A DNA stretch of 64,000 nt from Streptomyces sp. NBC_01268. GTDB lineage: Bacteria > Actinomycetota > Actinomycetes > Streptomycetales > Streptomycetaceae. The position numbers and the translations under genes were made by a program. This document shows, piece after piece, positions 32,411-41,462 of the stretch. The DNA lies in the NCBI RefSeq assembly GCF_036240795.1, contig NZ_CP108454.1, positions 3,100,001 to 3,164,000 of the forward strand. Reading direction: 5' to 3'. A model generated the notes under the pieces. It saw nothing but the letters and a program-made list of their open reading frames with translations, had not been told where the DNA came from and made no database searches. Every line of letters begins with the position of its first letter. Position 1 is the first letter of the stretch.

Positions 32411-34828
32411 TTACTTGGTCGAGGGACCCACCTGGACCGTGATCGTGGAGCCGTCCTTGGCCTCCTTGACGACCTGGATCTTGGTGTTGGTGTCAGTTAC
32501 CTGGACACCGGAGCGCTCGGTCTCCTTGAACCAGTAGACGCCCTTGCGGTCGTCGAAGGTCGGGTTGCCGGCCTGGGACGGGACCCAGGTGCCGACGCCG
32601 GCCTTGTGGAGCGCGAAGCCGTCCGTGCGGGAGATGCTGAACGGCGAGTCGTACGCCTGGACGCGACCGCGCATCAGGGTGCCGTCGCTCCACTTCAGCG
32701 GGCTCGGGTGGGCGTCGATCGGGAGGATGCGACCCACACCCGGGTGCTGGGAGGTGTTGTTGTCCTTCTGGGACAGGTCCCACTTCCAGATCAGCAGACC
32801 GTTCTGGTACGGGTAGTGCTCGACCCAGCTGGCCTTGTCGCCGGTGAAGCCGAAGTTGTACGGGCCGACCTTGAGGGTCTGGTCGTACGAGACGTACTGG
32901 CGGTTCTCCGCGATGTAGTACTGCTCGTAGTCCTTCGTGAACCCGTTGCCGATGCGCGAGAAGCCCTTGGCGACCCAGCCGTTGTCACCGTTCTCGGCGT
33001 TGTCCGAGAAGACGGGGGCACCGTCGGCGGTCAGCGTGATGGCGTCGGCCGTGAAGCCCTTGCCGCCGGCGCCGCCGTCCGTCTGGTAGCGGAAGCGCAG
33101 GTCGAACTTCTTGCCCGCGTAGGCGTCCAGGCCGTAGACAAGCTTCTGGTGCTTCTCCGAGGCGCCGGTCAGGGCCGGGGCGCCGGAGGCGTCCTTCTGG
33201 AGCGGCTTGCCGTCGGCGGTGCCGTCGAGGGCGGTCCAGTTGGCGCCGCCGTCGGTGGAGACCTCGGCGTACAGGTAGTCGTAGTCCTGCTCGATGTCGT
33301 ACCAGCCCTGGAGCTCCAGGGAGGCCGACGTCTTGCCGGTCAGGTCGACGGGGCGCGTCAGGGTGTTCTTGAGGTCGTCACCCATGTTGCTCCACCACTG
33401 CGAGGCACCCTCGGCGGGGGCCACGACGTCGGTGGGGACCGTCTTCTTCGGCAGCTCGACGACGAGCGCCTGCGGGTTCTTGGTGTTGTACTCCGAGACG
33501 CCCAGCTTGTGGGTGGTCTTGGTGCCACGCTGCCAGTCGTTGACCTTGGCGTAGTTCAGCCAGCCGAGCTGCAGCTTGTCCCAGGCGTTCATGTCGCCGG
33601 GGAGGTCGCCGATGGAGTCCTTGCCGGTGCCGAGCCACGAGCCGGAGGACATGAGGGTCCAGAAGCCCGTGGAGTTCTCGCCGCCGGAGGTGTCGTAGTG
33701 GTCCGGCAGACCGAGGTCGTGACCGTACTCGTGGGCGTAGACGCCGAGGCCGCCGTTCTCGGGCTGCATCGTGTAGTCGCCGACCCAGATGCCCGAGGTG
33801 CCGACCTGCGTGCCACCGGACTTGTTGTTCGCCGGGCCGGTCTTGCCCGCGTCGGTGCCGTAGGCGTACCAGCGGTGCGCCCACAGGGCGTTGGTGCCCT
33901 CGGCGCCGCCGCCGGCCGACTCGTCCTCGCCCGCGTGGACGATCTGGAAGTGGTCGATGTAGCCGTCGGGCTCGTTGAAGTTGCCGTCGGCGTCGAAGTC
34001 GTAGCGGTCCCACTGGTCGTACTGCGCCAGGGTCGCCTTGATCTCGGCGTCGGTCTTGCCCTTGGCCTTCTGGTCGGCGTTCCAGGCCACGAGGCCGTCA
34101 CGCACGGTGTCCCAGACGTTGGCGCAGTTGGTCTGACCGCAGTAGTTCGAGCCGTAACGGGCCTCGTTGTACGGGACCTTGACCCAGTCGGAGACGGCAC
34201 CGTCGACCGAGTAGCGGCCGGACGAGGTCTTCTCGTAGTAGGTCTTCAGGGACTGCTTCGGCTGGCCCTTCTTGTCCTTGCCGGTGCCGAAGTACAGGTC
34301 CTGGAAGTGCTGCTGGTTGTAGTCCGCCTGCCAGGCCGTGGAGTTGTCGTTCGCACGGTCCGGCTTGGCTATGCGGTTGTGCAGCGGGCCGGGCGTGCCG
34401 CCGAACTTCGGCTTCAGCTCGTCCGTGTCGTCGTCCTTGCGGTCGACCAGGGTGGTGTTGTCGACCTGGTCACCGAACTCGACCAGGATCGTGAAGATCT
34501 TGTCGGTCTTCTCGCGGCCCAGCTCGACGTACTTCTTGCTGTCCAGCTTGACGACCTTCGAGCCGCCACGGCTCTCGATCTTGCTCTCGCCGCTCAGCAC
34601 CTGCTCCAGGGCAGCCTTGCGCTGCTGCTCCTGCTGCTTGCTGAACGGACCGTCGAGGTCGTGGTCGACCGTGGTCTTGTCCACGGAGCGCGCCCCGGGC
34701 GCGGCCGCGGACGGCGCGCTGACGTGGTTGTCGGCCCACGCGGTGGTGAAGGTCGAGGCGGTGGCGGCGGTGGCCGCGAGCGCCACGACGACTGCGGACG
34801 CTCGGATCGCCCGTCGTCTGTTGGTCAC
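32411..34828 (-). CDS. Secreted M6 (immune inhibitor A-like) metalloprotease
   Basis: The 805-residue exported protease has a signal peptide (residues 1-33, ending AWA) and a propeptide-like segment. The zinc catalytic domain has HEYGHDLGLPD with H366, E367, H370 and the further ligand region at D376. A cysteine pair (C230, C235) and a beta-rich C-terminal domain with a MAM/jelly-roll-like character (about 500-800) follow. The immune-inhibitor-A family degrades host or matrix proteins; in Streptomyces it is likely an extracellular digestive enzyme. GTG 34828 has GGGAGG upstream. Confidence 0.92.
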   Translation of the reverse strand: MTNRRRAIRASAVVVALAATAATASTFTTAWADNHVSAPSAAAPGARSVDKTTVDHDLDGPFSKQQEQQRKAALEQVLSGESKIESRGGSKVVKLDSKKYVELGREKTDKIFTILVEFGDQVDNTTLVDRKDDDTDELKPKFGGTPGPLHNRIAKPDRANDNSTAWQADYNQQHFQDLYFGTGKDKKGQPKQSLKTYYEKTSSGRYSVDGAVSDWVKVPYNEARYGSNYCGQTNCANVWDTVRDGLVAWNADQKAKGKTDAEIKATLAQYDQWDRYDFDADGNFNEPDGYIDHFQIVHAGEDESAGGGAEGTNALWAHRWYAYGTDAGKTGPANNKSGGTQVGTSGIWVGDYTMQPENGGLGVYAHEYGHDLGLPDHYDTSGGENSTGFWTLMSSGSWLGTGKDSIGDLPGDMNAWDKLQLGWLNYAKVNDWQRGTKTTHKLGVSEYNTKNPQALVVELPKKTVPTDVVAPAEGASQWWSNMGDDLKNTLTRPVDLTGKTSASLELQGWYDIEQDYDYLYAEVSTDGGANWTALDGTADGKPLQKDASGAPALTGASEKHQKLVYGLDAYAGKKFDLRFRYQTDGGAGGKGFTADAITLTADGAPVFSDNAENGDNGWVAKGFSRIGNGFTKDYEQYYIAENRQYVSYDQTLKVGPYNFGFTGDKASWVEHYPYQNGLLIWKWDLSQKDNNTSQHPGVGRILPIDAHPSPLKWSDGTLMRGRVQAYDSPFSISRTDGFALHKAGVGTWVPSQAGNPTFDDRKGVYWFKETERSGVQVTDTNTKIQVVKEAKDGSTITVQVGPSTK

Positions 34829-35166
34829 TTGGATTTGTCCTCCCCGGCGCTCCTCGCCGCGGACCGGTGTGGGGTATCCGCTCGGCGGGTTCGCGCGTCA
34901 CAAGTGACGACATTCGACCGGAGTTGGAGGAGAAAAGACAGATCTTGACTTGAACATACCAAGTGCACTATGCAGGAGCGGGCTTCCGATAATCGAACGC
35001 ACGCCAAACACCGGGCGATGCTCTGACGGCGAATCGTGCGCCCCTGCGCCCCCTGTGCATCTGCACCGTGGGTTAGGTCACGCTTACTTCCGGTTCCCCT
35101 CGGGCATCCACCGTCATAGAGTCGCCCATTGCCACGCGCACGCTCGCCCGAGGGACGGTACCCGTC
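34829..35166. other. Divergent promoter region, no gene seen
   Basis: These 338 bases separate the reverse M6 protease gene from the forward 92-residue gene. AT content is locally higher. TTGACT (about 34945) with CACTAT 15 bases on may be a promoter pointing right. The reverse gene's ribosome binding site is at the left edge. I see no ORF of worth. Confidence 0.5.
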
Positions 35167-35445
35167 ATGCAGCGTCCGACCGCCGCACAGTCCGCCTACG
35201 GTTCGGCCACCGTCGTACTCGCGACCGTCGCCCTGCTGTTGCTCTCCGGCACGACCACAACGCTCGGCATCGCGGCGATCTGTGCCGCGGGGCTGATCCT
35301 CGGGGTGCTGGTGGCGGTGACGATGCCGGTACGCAGGCGGCCCGTCAACCCCTCCGTCGTCACCGCGCGGACCCCCGCGGACGACGGGATCCGAGTACCG
35401 GCCGCGCGGGTGGGCGCGGGGGCCGATACCCGGATCCGTTCGTAA
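35167..35445 (+). CDS. Small two-helix membrane protein
   Basis: I do not recognise this 92-residue protein. It has two hydrophobic helices (residues 13-28 and 33-53, ending VAVTMP) followed by a basic, polar tail with ARTPADDGIRVPAAR. ATG 35167 follows GAGGGAC at good spacing. It lies between the divergent M6 protease and a convergent RDD protein. Confidence 0.65.
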   Translation: MQRPTAAQSAYGSATVVLATVALLLLSGTTTTLGIAAICAAGLILGVLVAVTMPVRRRPVNPSVVTARTPADDGIRVPAARVGAGADTRIRS

Positions 35446-35466
35446 CTCCTCGCCCCTTTCACCCCG

Positions 35467-36186
35467 TTACGGGGCGACCTGCACCACCACGGTCTTGGCG
35501 GCCTTGTCGTGCAGGCCCTGCTTGTAGGGCTTGTCGACCAGGATCAGGATCAGCAGGAGCAGCGGCCACAGGCAGGCGCAGCAGATCAGCGCGGGCAGCC
35601 ACAGCACGATCGCGCGGATGAGGGAGCTGTTCATCGACGGGGTGGAGCCGTCGTTGAGCATCGCGACCCGCAGCTTCAGCCACTTCTTGCCGAGGGTCCG
35701 CCCCATCTTGGCGTTCATCAGGGTGTCGTACCCGACGTACGCGACGATGGTGATGAGCTGGAAGACGAGCTGCCCGCCGCCGTTGAAGCTGTTGACCGTG
35801 TCGCTGAAGTCGTTGCCGTCGTCGGTGGCCCGCTGGTACACGTCGAACGGGATGCCGATGATCGCGAGCGGCACGGCGACGATCAGCCAGTCGATGATCC
35901 GCGCCGCGATGCGCCGCCCCGACTCGGCCAGCGGCGGCATGCCGGCGAGCGGATCGGTACCGCCGTAACCGCCGCCGTAGCCGCCGTAGGGCGGGGGCGG
36001 GGGCGGCGCGCTGTCGTACGGGTTCCCCGGCGGCGGCCCGCCCGGCGGGGGTCCGCCGGGTGGCGGCCCGCCGGGCGGAGGTCCGCCCGGCGGAGGGCCC
36101 GGCGGAGTGGGGTCCGGTGGGCGCTTGGCGAACGGATCGTCATCGGACGGCTGGCCCGGAGGCGGCGGCGGCTGATCGTTGCTCAT
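35467..36186 (-). CDS. RDD family membrane protein with proline/glycine-rich N-terminus
   Basis: The 239-residue protein has a disordered N-terminus of Gly-Pro-Pro-Pro repeats (residues 28-60) and an RDD domain: SGRRIAARIIDWLIVAVPLA, a middle helix pair, MGRTLGKKWLKLRV and a last helix. RDD proteins are small membrane proteins, some of them cation antiporters or Fe transporters. A second RDD protein lies 1.3 kb further on with a different N-terminus. The start ATG 36186 is the only one before the repeats; ribosome binding is weak. Confidence 0.85.
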   Translation of the reverse strand: MSNDQPPPPPGQPSDDDPFAKRPPDPTPPGPPPGGPPPGGPPPGGPPPGGPPPGNPYDSAPPPPPPYGGYGGGYGGTDPLAGMPPLAESGRRIAARIIDWLIVAVPLAIIGIPFDVYQRATDDGNDFSDTVNSFNGGGQLVFQLITIVAYVGYDTLMNAKMGRTLGKKWLKLRVAMLNDGSTPSMNSSLIRAIVLWLPALICCACLWPLLLLILILVDKPYKQGLHDKAAKTVVVQVAP

Positions 36187-36368
36187 GGGGGCAGTGCACC
36201 CCGGGGCCGGGACCCCCGCAATCGATCGCCCCCCGTTCGGGGGACGGCTCCCGTGACCGCCGCTCCGGGATGCTTGCCCGTTCAATCCTTGATCGCTGCA
36301 CAAGACCGCTTCCCGGGCCCGACCTAGCCTGAAGAGGGGGCATCCGTCGCGGGAAAGGCGGCGAGCTG

Positions 36369-37463
36369 ATGAAGGTACGGGCCAGAAGCGCCGCGGTCGC
36401 GGCTGCCGCGCTGGTACTGGGACTGACGGCCGGCCGCGCGTCGGCGTACGGGACCGACCTGGACCCCAAGGAGATCTACGAGCGGTCCGCACCCAGCACC
36501 GTCCACGTGCTGGGCAAGACCGGGTCCGGCACCGGGTTCGTCTACGACGCCGACAAGGGACTCATCGCCACGGCCGCCCATGTGGTGCAGGGCGAGGCAT
36601 CGCTGAAGGCCGTCGTCGGTGACCGGCCGGCGGCGCCGGTGCGGGTGGTCGGCATCGACCCCTGCGAGGACCTCGCCGTGCTGGCCTTCACCTCGCCGCA
36701 GTCGGACCTGAAGGCGATGGAGTTCGGCGACAGCAAGGACCTCCAGGCCGCCGACACGGTCGTCGCGCTCGGCTACCCGGCCTCCCTCGGCAGCGAGGGC
36801 GACACGCAGAAGCCCGCGTTCACCAGTGGCAGCGTGCAGAACCCGAGCGTCCACGACGCGGAGCCGTCCGACTCGCTCCCCCGCTACCCCGCCACGATCC
36901 AGCACTCGGCCACCATCAACCCGGGAAACTCCGGCGGCCCCCTGCTCGACGCCGACGACAAGGTGGTCGGGATCAACGTGCTGAGCGTGACCGGCGACAC
37001 GCAGGGGCAGTTCTACTCGATCAGCTCGGACCACGCCCGCCCGATCCTCGACTCCCTGGCGGCCGGCCAGGTCAAGAACGACCCCGGCTGGCGCCTCAAG
37101 GCCGTGGACGACCCGACGGTGCCCGACGACTTCGTGACCGAGGACCAGGCCCAGGTCGAGGCGATCCAGAAGCGGCTGAGCGCGGACCAGGTCGCCGGGG
37201 TGCTCGTCGTCGGCGTGACCAGCAACTCGCCCGCGGCCAAGGCCGAACTGGAGACCATGGACGTCATGACCGGCATGAAGGACAGTCCCGTGGCGAACGT
37301 CGGCGAGGTCTGTGACGTCCTCCAGTCCGCCGGCCCCGGGGAGACCATCCCGCTCGAAGGCGTCTACACCTTCGACGACCCGAACCAGAGCATCAAGTTC
37401 GGCGACGGCTGGAGCACCAACCTCGTGCTCAGCAAGAACAGCGGCGGGAGCGGGAGCGGATAG
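36369..37463 (+). CDS. Secreted trypsin-like (S1C) serine protease
   Basis: The 364-residue exported protease has a signal peptide (residues 1-26, ending ASA) and a trypsin/DegP-like catalytic domain with H71 (TAAHV), D101 (CEDLAVL) and S188 (NPGNSGGPL). The last 130 residues resemble a PDZ-like domain (VLVVGVTSNSPAAKAEL). The family is DegP/HtrA-like, but here it is soluble and secreted. It sits between two RDD membrane proteins, each on the opposite strand. Confidence 0.9.
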   Translation: MKVRARSAAVAAAALVLGLTAGRASAYGTDLDPKEIYERSAPSTVHVLGKTGSGTGFVYDADKGLIATAAHVVQGEASLKAVVGDRPAAPVRVVGIDPCEDLAVLAFTSPQSDLKAMEFGDSKDLQAADTVVALGYPASLGSEGDTQKPAFTSGSVQNPSVHDAEPSDSLPRYPATIQHSATINPGNSGGPLLDADDKVVGINVLSVTGDTQGQFYSISSDHARPILDSLAAGQVKNDPGWRLKAVDDPTVPDDFVTEDQAQVEAIQKRLSADQVAGVLVVGVTSNSPAAKAELETMDVMTGMKDSPVANVGEVCDVLQSAGPGETIPLEGVYTFDDPNQSIKFGDGWSTNLVLSKNSGGSGSG

Positions 37464-37475
37464 CGCCGCTCCCCA

Positions 37476-39113
37476 CTACCCGGCGACGAAGGTGCGGGCC
37501 GCCTTGTCGTGCCAGCACTGCCGCCACGGCCGGTCGAACAGGCACCACAGGACGTTCAGCACCCCGAGCACCAGCAGCCCGAGCACGCTGTAGACCAGCC
37601 AGCGGCGCAGCGCGGCACCGAACGCGGGCGGCTCGTGCGCCTCGATGTCCCGCACCTCGATCCCGCACAGCTTCTTCCCGAGCGTGCGCCCCCACCGGGA
37701 CGTGGGCAGCGCCTCGTAGAGCGCGCCCAGCACCAGGAGCGCGGCGAGGACGATGCCGAGCTGCACGGAGGTCGTCGAGTCGATCAGCCACACCTGGACG
37801 GTGACGCCGGACTGCTTGGCCGCCTCGATCTTCTCGTTGATGTGGTCGACGGCGCCGGTGACGAACGGATACGCCACGGCCCCGACCACCGCCCCGAGCA
37901 CCACGGTGTCGATGAGCCGCGCCGCCAGCCGCTTCCCGAGCCCCGCCGGCCGAGCGGCGGCCTGCGCCCGCGCGGCCGCCATGAACACGTCCTCGACGGG
38001 AGGCTTCCAGGGGGTGACGGGCTGGGGGTCCTGGGGCTGAGGCTGGAGTTGGGGCTGGGGCTGAGGCTGAGGCTGAGGCTGGGGGGACGACTGGGCCGGG
38101 AAGGGCTGGGCCTGGGGCTGCGGGGCCTGTACGGCCTGCGTCGGCTGCGGGGTCGGCTGCGCCGCCTGGTGCGGGGTCTGCTGGGCCTGGGGAGCCTGCT
38201 GGGCTTGGGGAGCCTGCTGGGCTTGGGGAGCCTGCTGGGCTTGGGGAGCCTGCTGGGCCCAGGAGGGCGTCACGGGCATCCCGCCGAGCCGCGCGGGGGC
38301 GGCCAGGGCGTCCTGAGAGGCGCCGACGGCGGGGCCGCTCGCGGGAGCCGCGGCACCCGGCGTCGACCGGCCCGGCACGGGCGCCGGTTCGTCGGCCTGG
38401 CCACCGGCGGCGGGCCAGACGGGAGCAGCACCCGCGCCCGGCCCCGTACCGGCGGACCCGCCGGCCTCCGGCCGGTCGGCCCGGTCGGCCCGGTCAGGCG
38501 ACTCGGGCGTCGCCACGGAGGCGTCCGCCGCCGGCCAGGAGGACGCCGGGCCGGCCTGGCGACGGTCGGCCTGGCGCGGGTCGGCCGGGAGGGGTTCGGC
38601 CTGACGCGACTCCGCCTGACGCGGGTCGGCCTGACGCGACTCCGCCTGACGCGGGTCGGCCGGTGTGGTGCCCGTCTGGGGCCACGCGGGGGCGGCGGCG
38701 GCGCGCGGGTCGGCCGGGGGCTGCTGCGCCGGGAGGACGGCGTCGCTCCGGCCCCAGGAGACCCGCTGGTCGCGCTCGCCGCCGAAGCCGGTCTGGACGG
38801 AGGTCGTCGCGTGCCACGCCGAGGCGGGTTCCTGGGCGGCGGACGGCTCGGGGTCGGCGTCGAGGAAGACCGGGCCGGTCTCCTCGACCGCCGGGACCGA
38901 CGGGAGCGAGGGCGCGGGCGCCGGGCTCGGGGCCAGCTGGGGCGCGAGCGAGACCGGCGGGGCCGGGAGGGCCTCGCCCTCCCCGGGCGCCGGGCGGCTC
39001 GTGCCGGGCACCCACGAACCGCCGTTCCAGTACCGGATGTACCCGGGGATCGACGGATCCGGGTAGTAGCCCGCCTGCGGTACCTCTCCGCCGCCTCCAG
39101 GAGGAGTAGCCAC
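37476..39113 (-). CDS. DUF2510 and RDD domain membrane protein with repeat-rich linker
   Basis: The 545-residue protein starts with DUF2510 (about residues 15-42: GYYPDPSIPGYIRYWNGGSW). A long disordered linker of Pro, Gln and Ala follows, including QQAPQAQQAPQ and ADPRQAESRQ repeats. It ends with an RDD domain (LAARLIDTVVLGAVVGAVAY, MGRTLGKKLCGIEVRD type). DUF2510 is often fused to membrane proteins as a putative cell-envelope adaptor. The function is unknown. The repeats at 38178-38258 and 38598-38660 could vary in length without breaking the frame. Confidence 0.85.
   Translation of the reverse strand: MATPPGGGGEVPQAGYYPDPSIPGYIRYWNGGSWVPGTSRPAPGEGEALPAPPVSLAPQLAPSPAPAPSLPSVPAVEETGPVFLDADPEPSAAQEPASAWHATTSVQTGFGGERDQRVSWGRSDAVLPAQQPPADPRAAAAPAWPQTGTTPADPRQAESRQADPRQAESRQAEPLPADPRQADRRQAGPASSWPAADASVATPESPDRADRADRPEAGGSAGTGPGAGAAPVWPAAGGQADEPAPVPGRSTPGAAAPASGPAVGASQDALAAPARLGGMPVTPSWAQQAPQAQQAPQAQQAPQAQQAPQAQQTPHQAAQPTPQPTQAVQAPQPQAQPFPAQSSPQPQPQPQPQPQLQPQPQDPQPVTPWKPPVEDVFMAAARAQAAARPAGLGKRLAARLIDTVVLGAVVGAVAYPFVTGAVDHINEKIEAAKQSGVTVQVWLIDSTTSVQLGIVLAALLVLGALYEALPTSRWGRTLGKKLCGIEVRDIEAHEPPAFGAALRRWLVYSVLGLLVLGVLNVLWCLFDRPWRQCWHDKAARTFVAG
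38178..38258. repeat. 18-bp tandem repeat in the RDD protein linker
   Basis: The unit CCTGCTGGGCTTGGGGAG occurs about four times in register, encoding six-residue QAPQAQ units of the RDD protein. The 18-bp period keeps the reading frame. Confidence 0.7.
38598..38660. repeat. 30-bp tandem repeat in the same linker
   Basis: A 30-bp unit beginning GGCCTGACGCGACTCCGCCT occurs twice with a partial third, encoding ten-residue ADPRQAESRQ units. It is again a multiple of three. Confidence 0.6.
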
Positions 39114-39458
39114 TGCCCCGACTCCGTTCAGTCACAACGTCTTTGGTCCGCGCGGCCGCGCCCCGACCGCGCCGCGCCCAAGGAGGACAGTAACGAAGAA
39201 CGCACCCGAGGGGAGAAGGAGCCCGCCAGAAAGGCCGCCTTCGGGGGACGTAACCCCGATTTCGTCACTCAGGGTGATTCTCGGGCCCGCGCCGGACCGG
39301 CCCCGCCACGGGCCGGAGCGGGTCCGGCGAGCGCCCCGGCGCGGGTCCGGAAAAAAATCTTCGGAAACTTCCGCGAAGTCGCGTAATGGATCGGCGGGAC
39401 CCCCCTCTCTCCCTGTGAAGGCCCACCCTCGGGCCCCCGCGGAGAGAGGCAGAACGCC
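39114..39458. other. Upstream region of the SsgA-like gene
   Basis: No gene is seen in these 345 bases. They include a small hairpin (CTTCGGAAACTTCCGCGAAG, 39358-39377) and a stretch rich in GGGCCC. They separate the divergent RDD and SsgA-like genes and must hold both promoters. A sporulation sigma-factor site could not be pinned down. Confidence 0.5.
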
Positions 39459-39953
39459 ATGCAGAACACCGAGAAGAACAACGTCGTCGAGCGCGAACTC
39501 GAGCTGAAGCTGGTCCTGTCCCCCGAGCGTTCGCTCCCCGTCCCGGCCCGCCTCGCCTACCGCGTCGACGACCCGTACGCCGTGCACATCACCTTCCACA
39601 TCGGCTCGGAGCACCCGGTGAACTGGACCTTCGCCCGCGAGCTCCTCGTCGAGGGCGTCTTCCGGGCCTGCGGCCACGGCGACGTGCGCATCTGGCCGAC
39701 CAAGGTCGACGGGCGCAACGTGATCCTGATGGCGCTCTCCTCCCCCGACGGCGACGCCCTCCTGGAGGCGCCCTCCGCGCAGGTGTCCGCCTGGCTGGAG
39801 CGGACCCTGCGCGCGGTGCCGCCGGGCACCGAGACCGAGCAGCTCGGCATCGACGACGGCCTCGCCGAGCTGCTCGCCACCACCGTGCTCGCCGACGACC
39901 TCTGGCTGCGCGACCCGTGGCCGTCGGACGAGTCCGCGGACGGCGACCTGTGA
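39459..39953 (+). CDS. ssgG: SsgA-like sporulation protein (probably SsgG)
   Basis: The 164-residue protein of the SsgA/SALP family acts in sporulation-specific cell division in Streptomyces. The family pattern is visible: LELKLVLSPERSLPVPARLAY, AVHITFHIGSEHPVNWTFAR, ELLVEGVFRACGHGDVRIWP. In S. coelicolor the SALP gene in this neighbourhood is ssgG, which helps place division sites; the family is certain, the specific paralogue is inferred from gene order. It begins at ATG 39459. It has no DNA-binding motif. Confidence 0.85.
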   Translation: MQNTEKNNVVERELELKLVLSPERSLPVPARLAYRVDDPYAVHITFHIGSEHPVNWTFARELLVEGVFRACGHGDVRIWPTKVDGRNVILMALSSPDGDALLEAPSAQVSAWLERTLRAVPPGTETEQLGIDDGLAELLATTVLADDLWLRDPWPSDESADGDL

Positions 39954-39970
39954 CCCCGGTCGAGCGTCGG

Positions 39971-41365
39971 TCAGAAGAGCTTGCCGGGGTTCAGCAGGCC
40001 CAGCGGGTCGAAGGTCCGCTTGATGCCGCGCTGCAACTCCACCCCCACCGGCCCCAACTCCCTCGCCAGCCACTCCTTCTTCAGCACGCCCACTCCGTGC
40101 TCGCCGGTGATCGTGCCGCCCAGGCCGAGCCCGAGCGCCATGATCTCGTCGAAGGACTCCCGGGCCCGCCGCGACTCGTCCTCGTCGGCGTGGTCGAAGC
40201 AGACGACGGGATGGGTGTTGCCGTCGCCCGCGTGCGCGCAGACCCCGATGGTCAGCCCGTACTTCTCGGCGATCGCGGCCGTGCCGGCCAGCATCGCCGC
40301 CAGCTTCGTGCGCGGCACGCACACATCGTCGATCATGGTCGCGCTCTTGATCGTCTCCAGCGCGGTGAGCGACAGCCGGCGCGCCTGGAGCAGCAGTTCG
40401 GACTCGGCGGCGTCCTCGGCGGGCACGACCTCGGTGGCCCCGGCCGCCCGGCAGAGCTCCGCGACGGCGGCCAGGTCGGCTCCGGGATCGGGCGTGTCGA
40501 AGGCGCACAGCAGCAGGGCTTCGGTGGTGTCGGGCAGCCCCATGTGGGCCAGCCTGTTGACGGCCCGGACGGTGGTGCCGTCCATGAGTTCCAGCAACGA
40601 CGGCGTGTGGCCGCGCTCCATGATCGCGCAGACGGCCTCGCAGGCGGCGGCCGCGGAGGGGAACTCGGCGGCGAGCGCGAGCTGGGCGGGCGGCTGCGGC
40701 CGGAGCGCCAGCACCGCCCCGACGACGACGCCCAGGCTGCCCTCGGAGCCGACGAAGAGCCGGGTCAGGTCATATCCGGCGACGCCCTTGGCGGTGCGCC
40801 GACCGGTCCGCAGCAGCCGCCCGTCGGCGAGCACGACGTCCAGACCGAGCACGTACTCGGCGGTGACCCCGTACTTCACGCAGCACAGGCCGCCGGAGGC
40901 GGTGCCGATGTTCCCGCCGATGGTGCACGTCTCCCAGCTGGAGGGGTCCGGCGGGTAGGAGAGGCCCTGCTCGGCGACGGCCCGGGAGAGCACGGCGTTG
41001 ATCACGCCCGGTTCGACGACGGCGATCCGGTCGACCGTGTCGATCTCCAGGATGCGGTCCATCTTGACCAGGGAGAGCACGATGCAGCCGTCCGAGGCGT
41101 TGGCGCCGCCGGACAGGCCGGTACGGGCGCCCTGCGGGACGACCGGGACGCGCAGCGCGGTCGCCGTGCGCATGACGTGCTGGACCTGCTCGACGGTGCG
41201 GGGCAGCACGACCACCGCGGGGCTGCCGGCCTCGCAGAAGCCGGCCATGTCGTGGGCGTACGAGGCGGTGACGTCCGGGTCGGTGAGCAGCGCCTCGGCG
41301 GGGAGTCCGGCGCGCAGCTCCCGGTGGAGCCGCGCCTGAAGATCGTCCTGCTGAAGATCGTCCAT
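39971..41365 (-). CDS. FAD-linked oxidase, glycolate oxidase GlcD type
   Basis: The 464-residue flavoprotein oxidises a hydroxy acid such as glycolate or lactate. The FAD-binding PCMH fold is seen in VVPQGARTGLSGGANASDGC, SSWETCTIGGNIGTASGGLC and GVAGYDLTRLFVGSEG. The C-terminal cap has GVCAHAGDGNTHPVVC (about 385-400) and ends ITGEHGVGVLKKEWL, typical of the GlcD/D-lactate dehydrogenase group. It may use cytochrome or quinone. ATG 41365 has GCTGGA upstream. It is divergent from the TPR gene. Confidence 0.9.
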   Translation of the reverse strand: MDDLQQDDLQARLHRELRAGLPAEALLTDPDVTASYAHDMAGFCEAGSPAVVVLPRTVEQVQHVMRTATALRVPVVPQGARTGLSGGANASDGCIVLSLVKMDRILEIDTVDRIAVVEPGVINAVLSRAVAEQGLSYPPDPSSWETCTIGGNIGTASGGLCCVKYGVTAEYVLGLDVVLADGRLLRTGRRTAKGVAGYDLTRLFVGSEGSLGVVVGAVLALRPQPPAQLALAAEFPSAAAACEAVCAIMERGHTPSLLELMDGTTVRAVNRLAHMGLPDTTEALLLCAFDTPDPGADLAAVAELCRAAGATEVVPAEDAAESELLLQARRLSLTALETIKSATMIDDVCVPRTKLAAMLAGTAAIAEKYGLTIGVCAHAGDGNTHPVVCFDHADEDESRRARESFDEIMALGLGLGGTITGEHGVGVLKKEWLARELGPVGVELQRGIKRTFDPLGLLNPGKLF

Positions 41366-41462
41366 GGGTCCAGCGTGGCACCCGGGGCCATCGGTGTGAA
41401 CCCGCCGGGGCAGGCGCTCGTGTGCTCTTCGTACAGCGGCCCGCGGGCGCACAGTGAGCGCC

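Noticed and set aside
38170..38660. CRISPR-like array
   Set aside because: Repeats are contiguous without spacers and keep the reading frame of the RDD protein; no cas genes are near.
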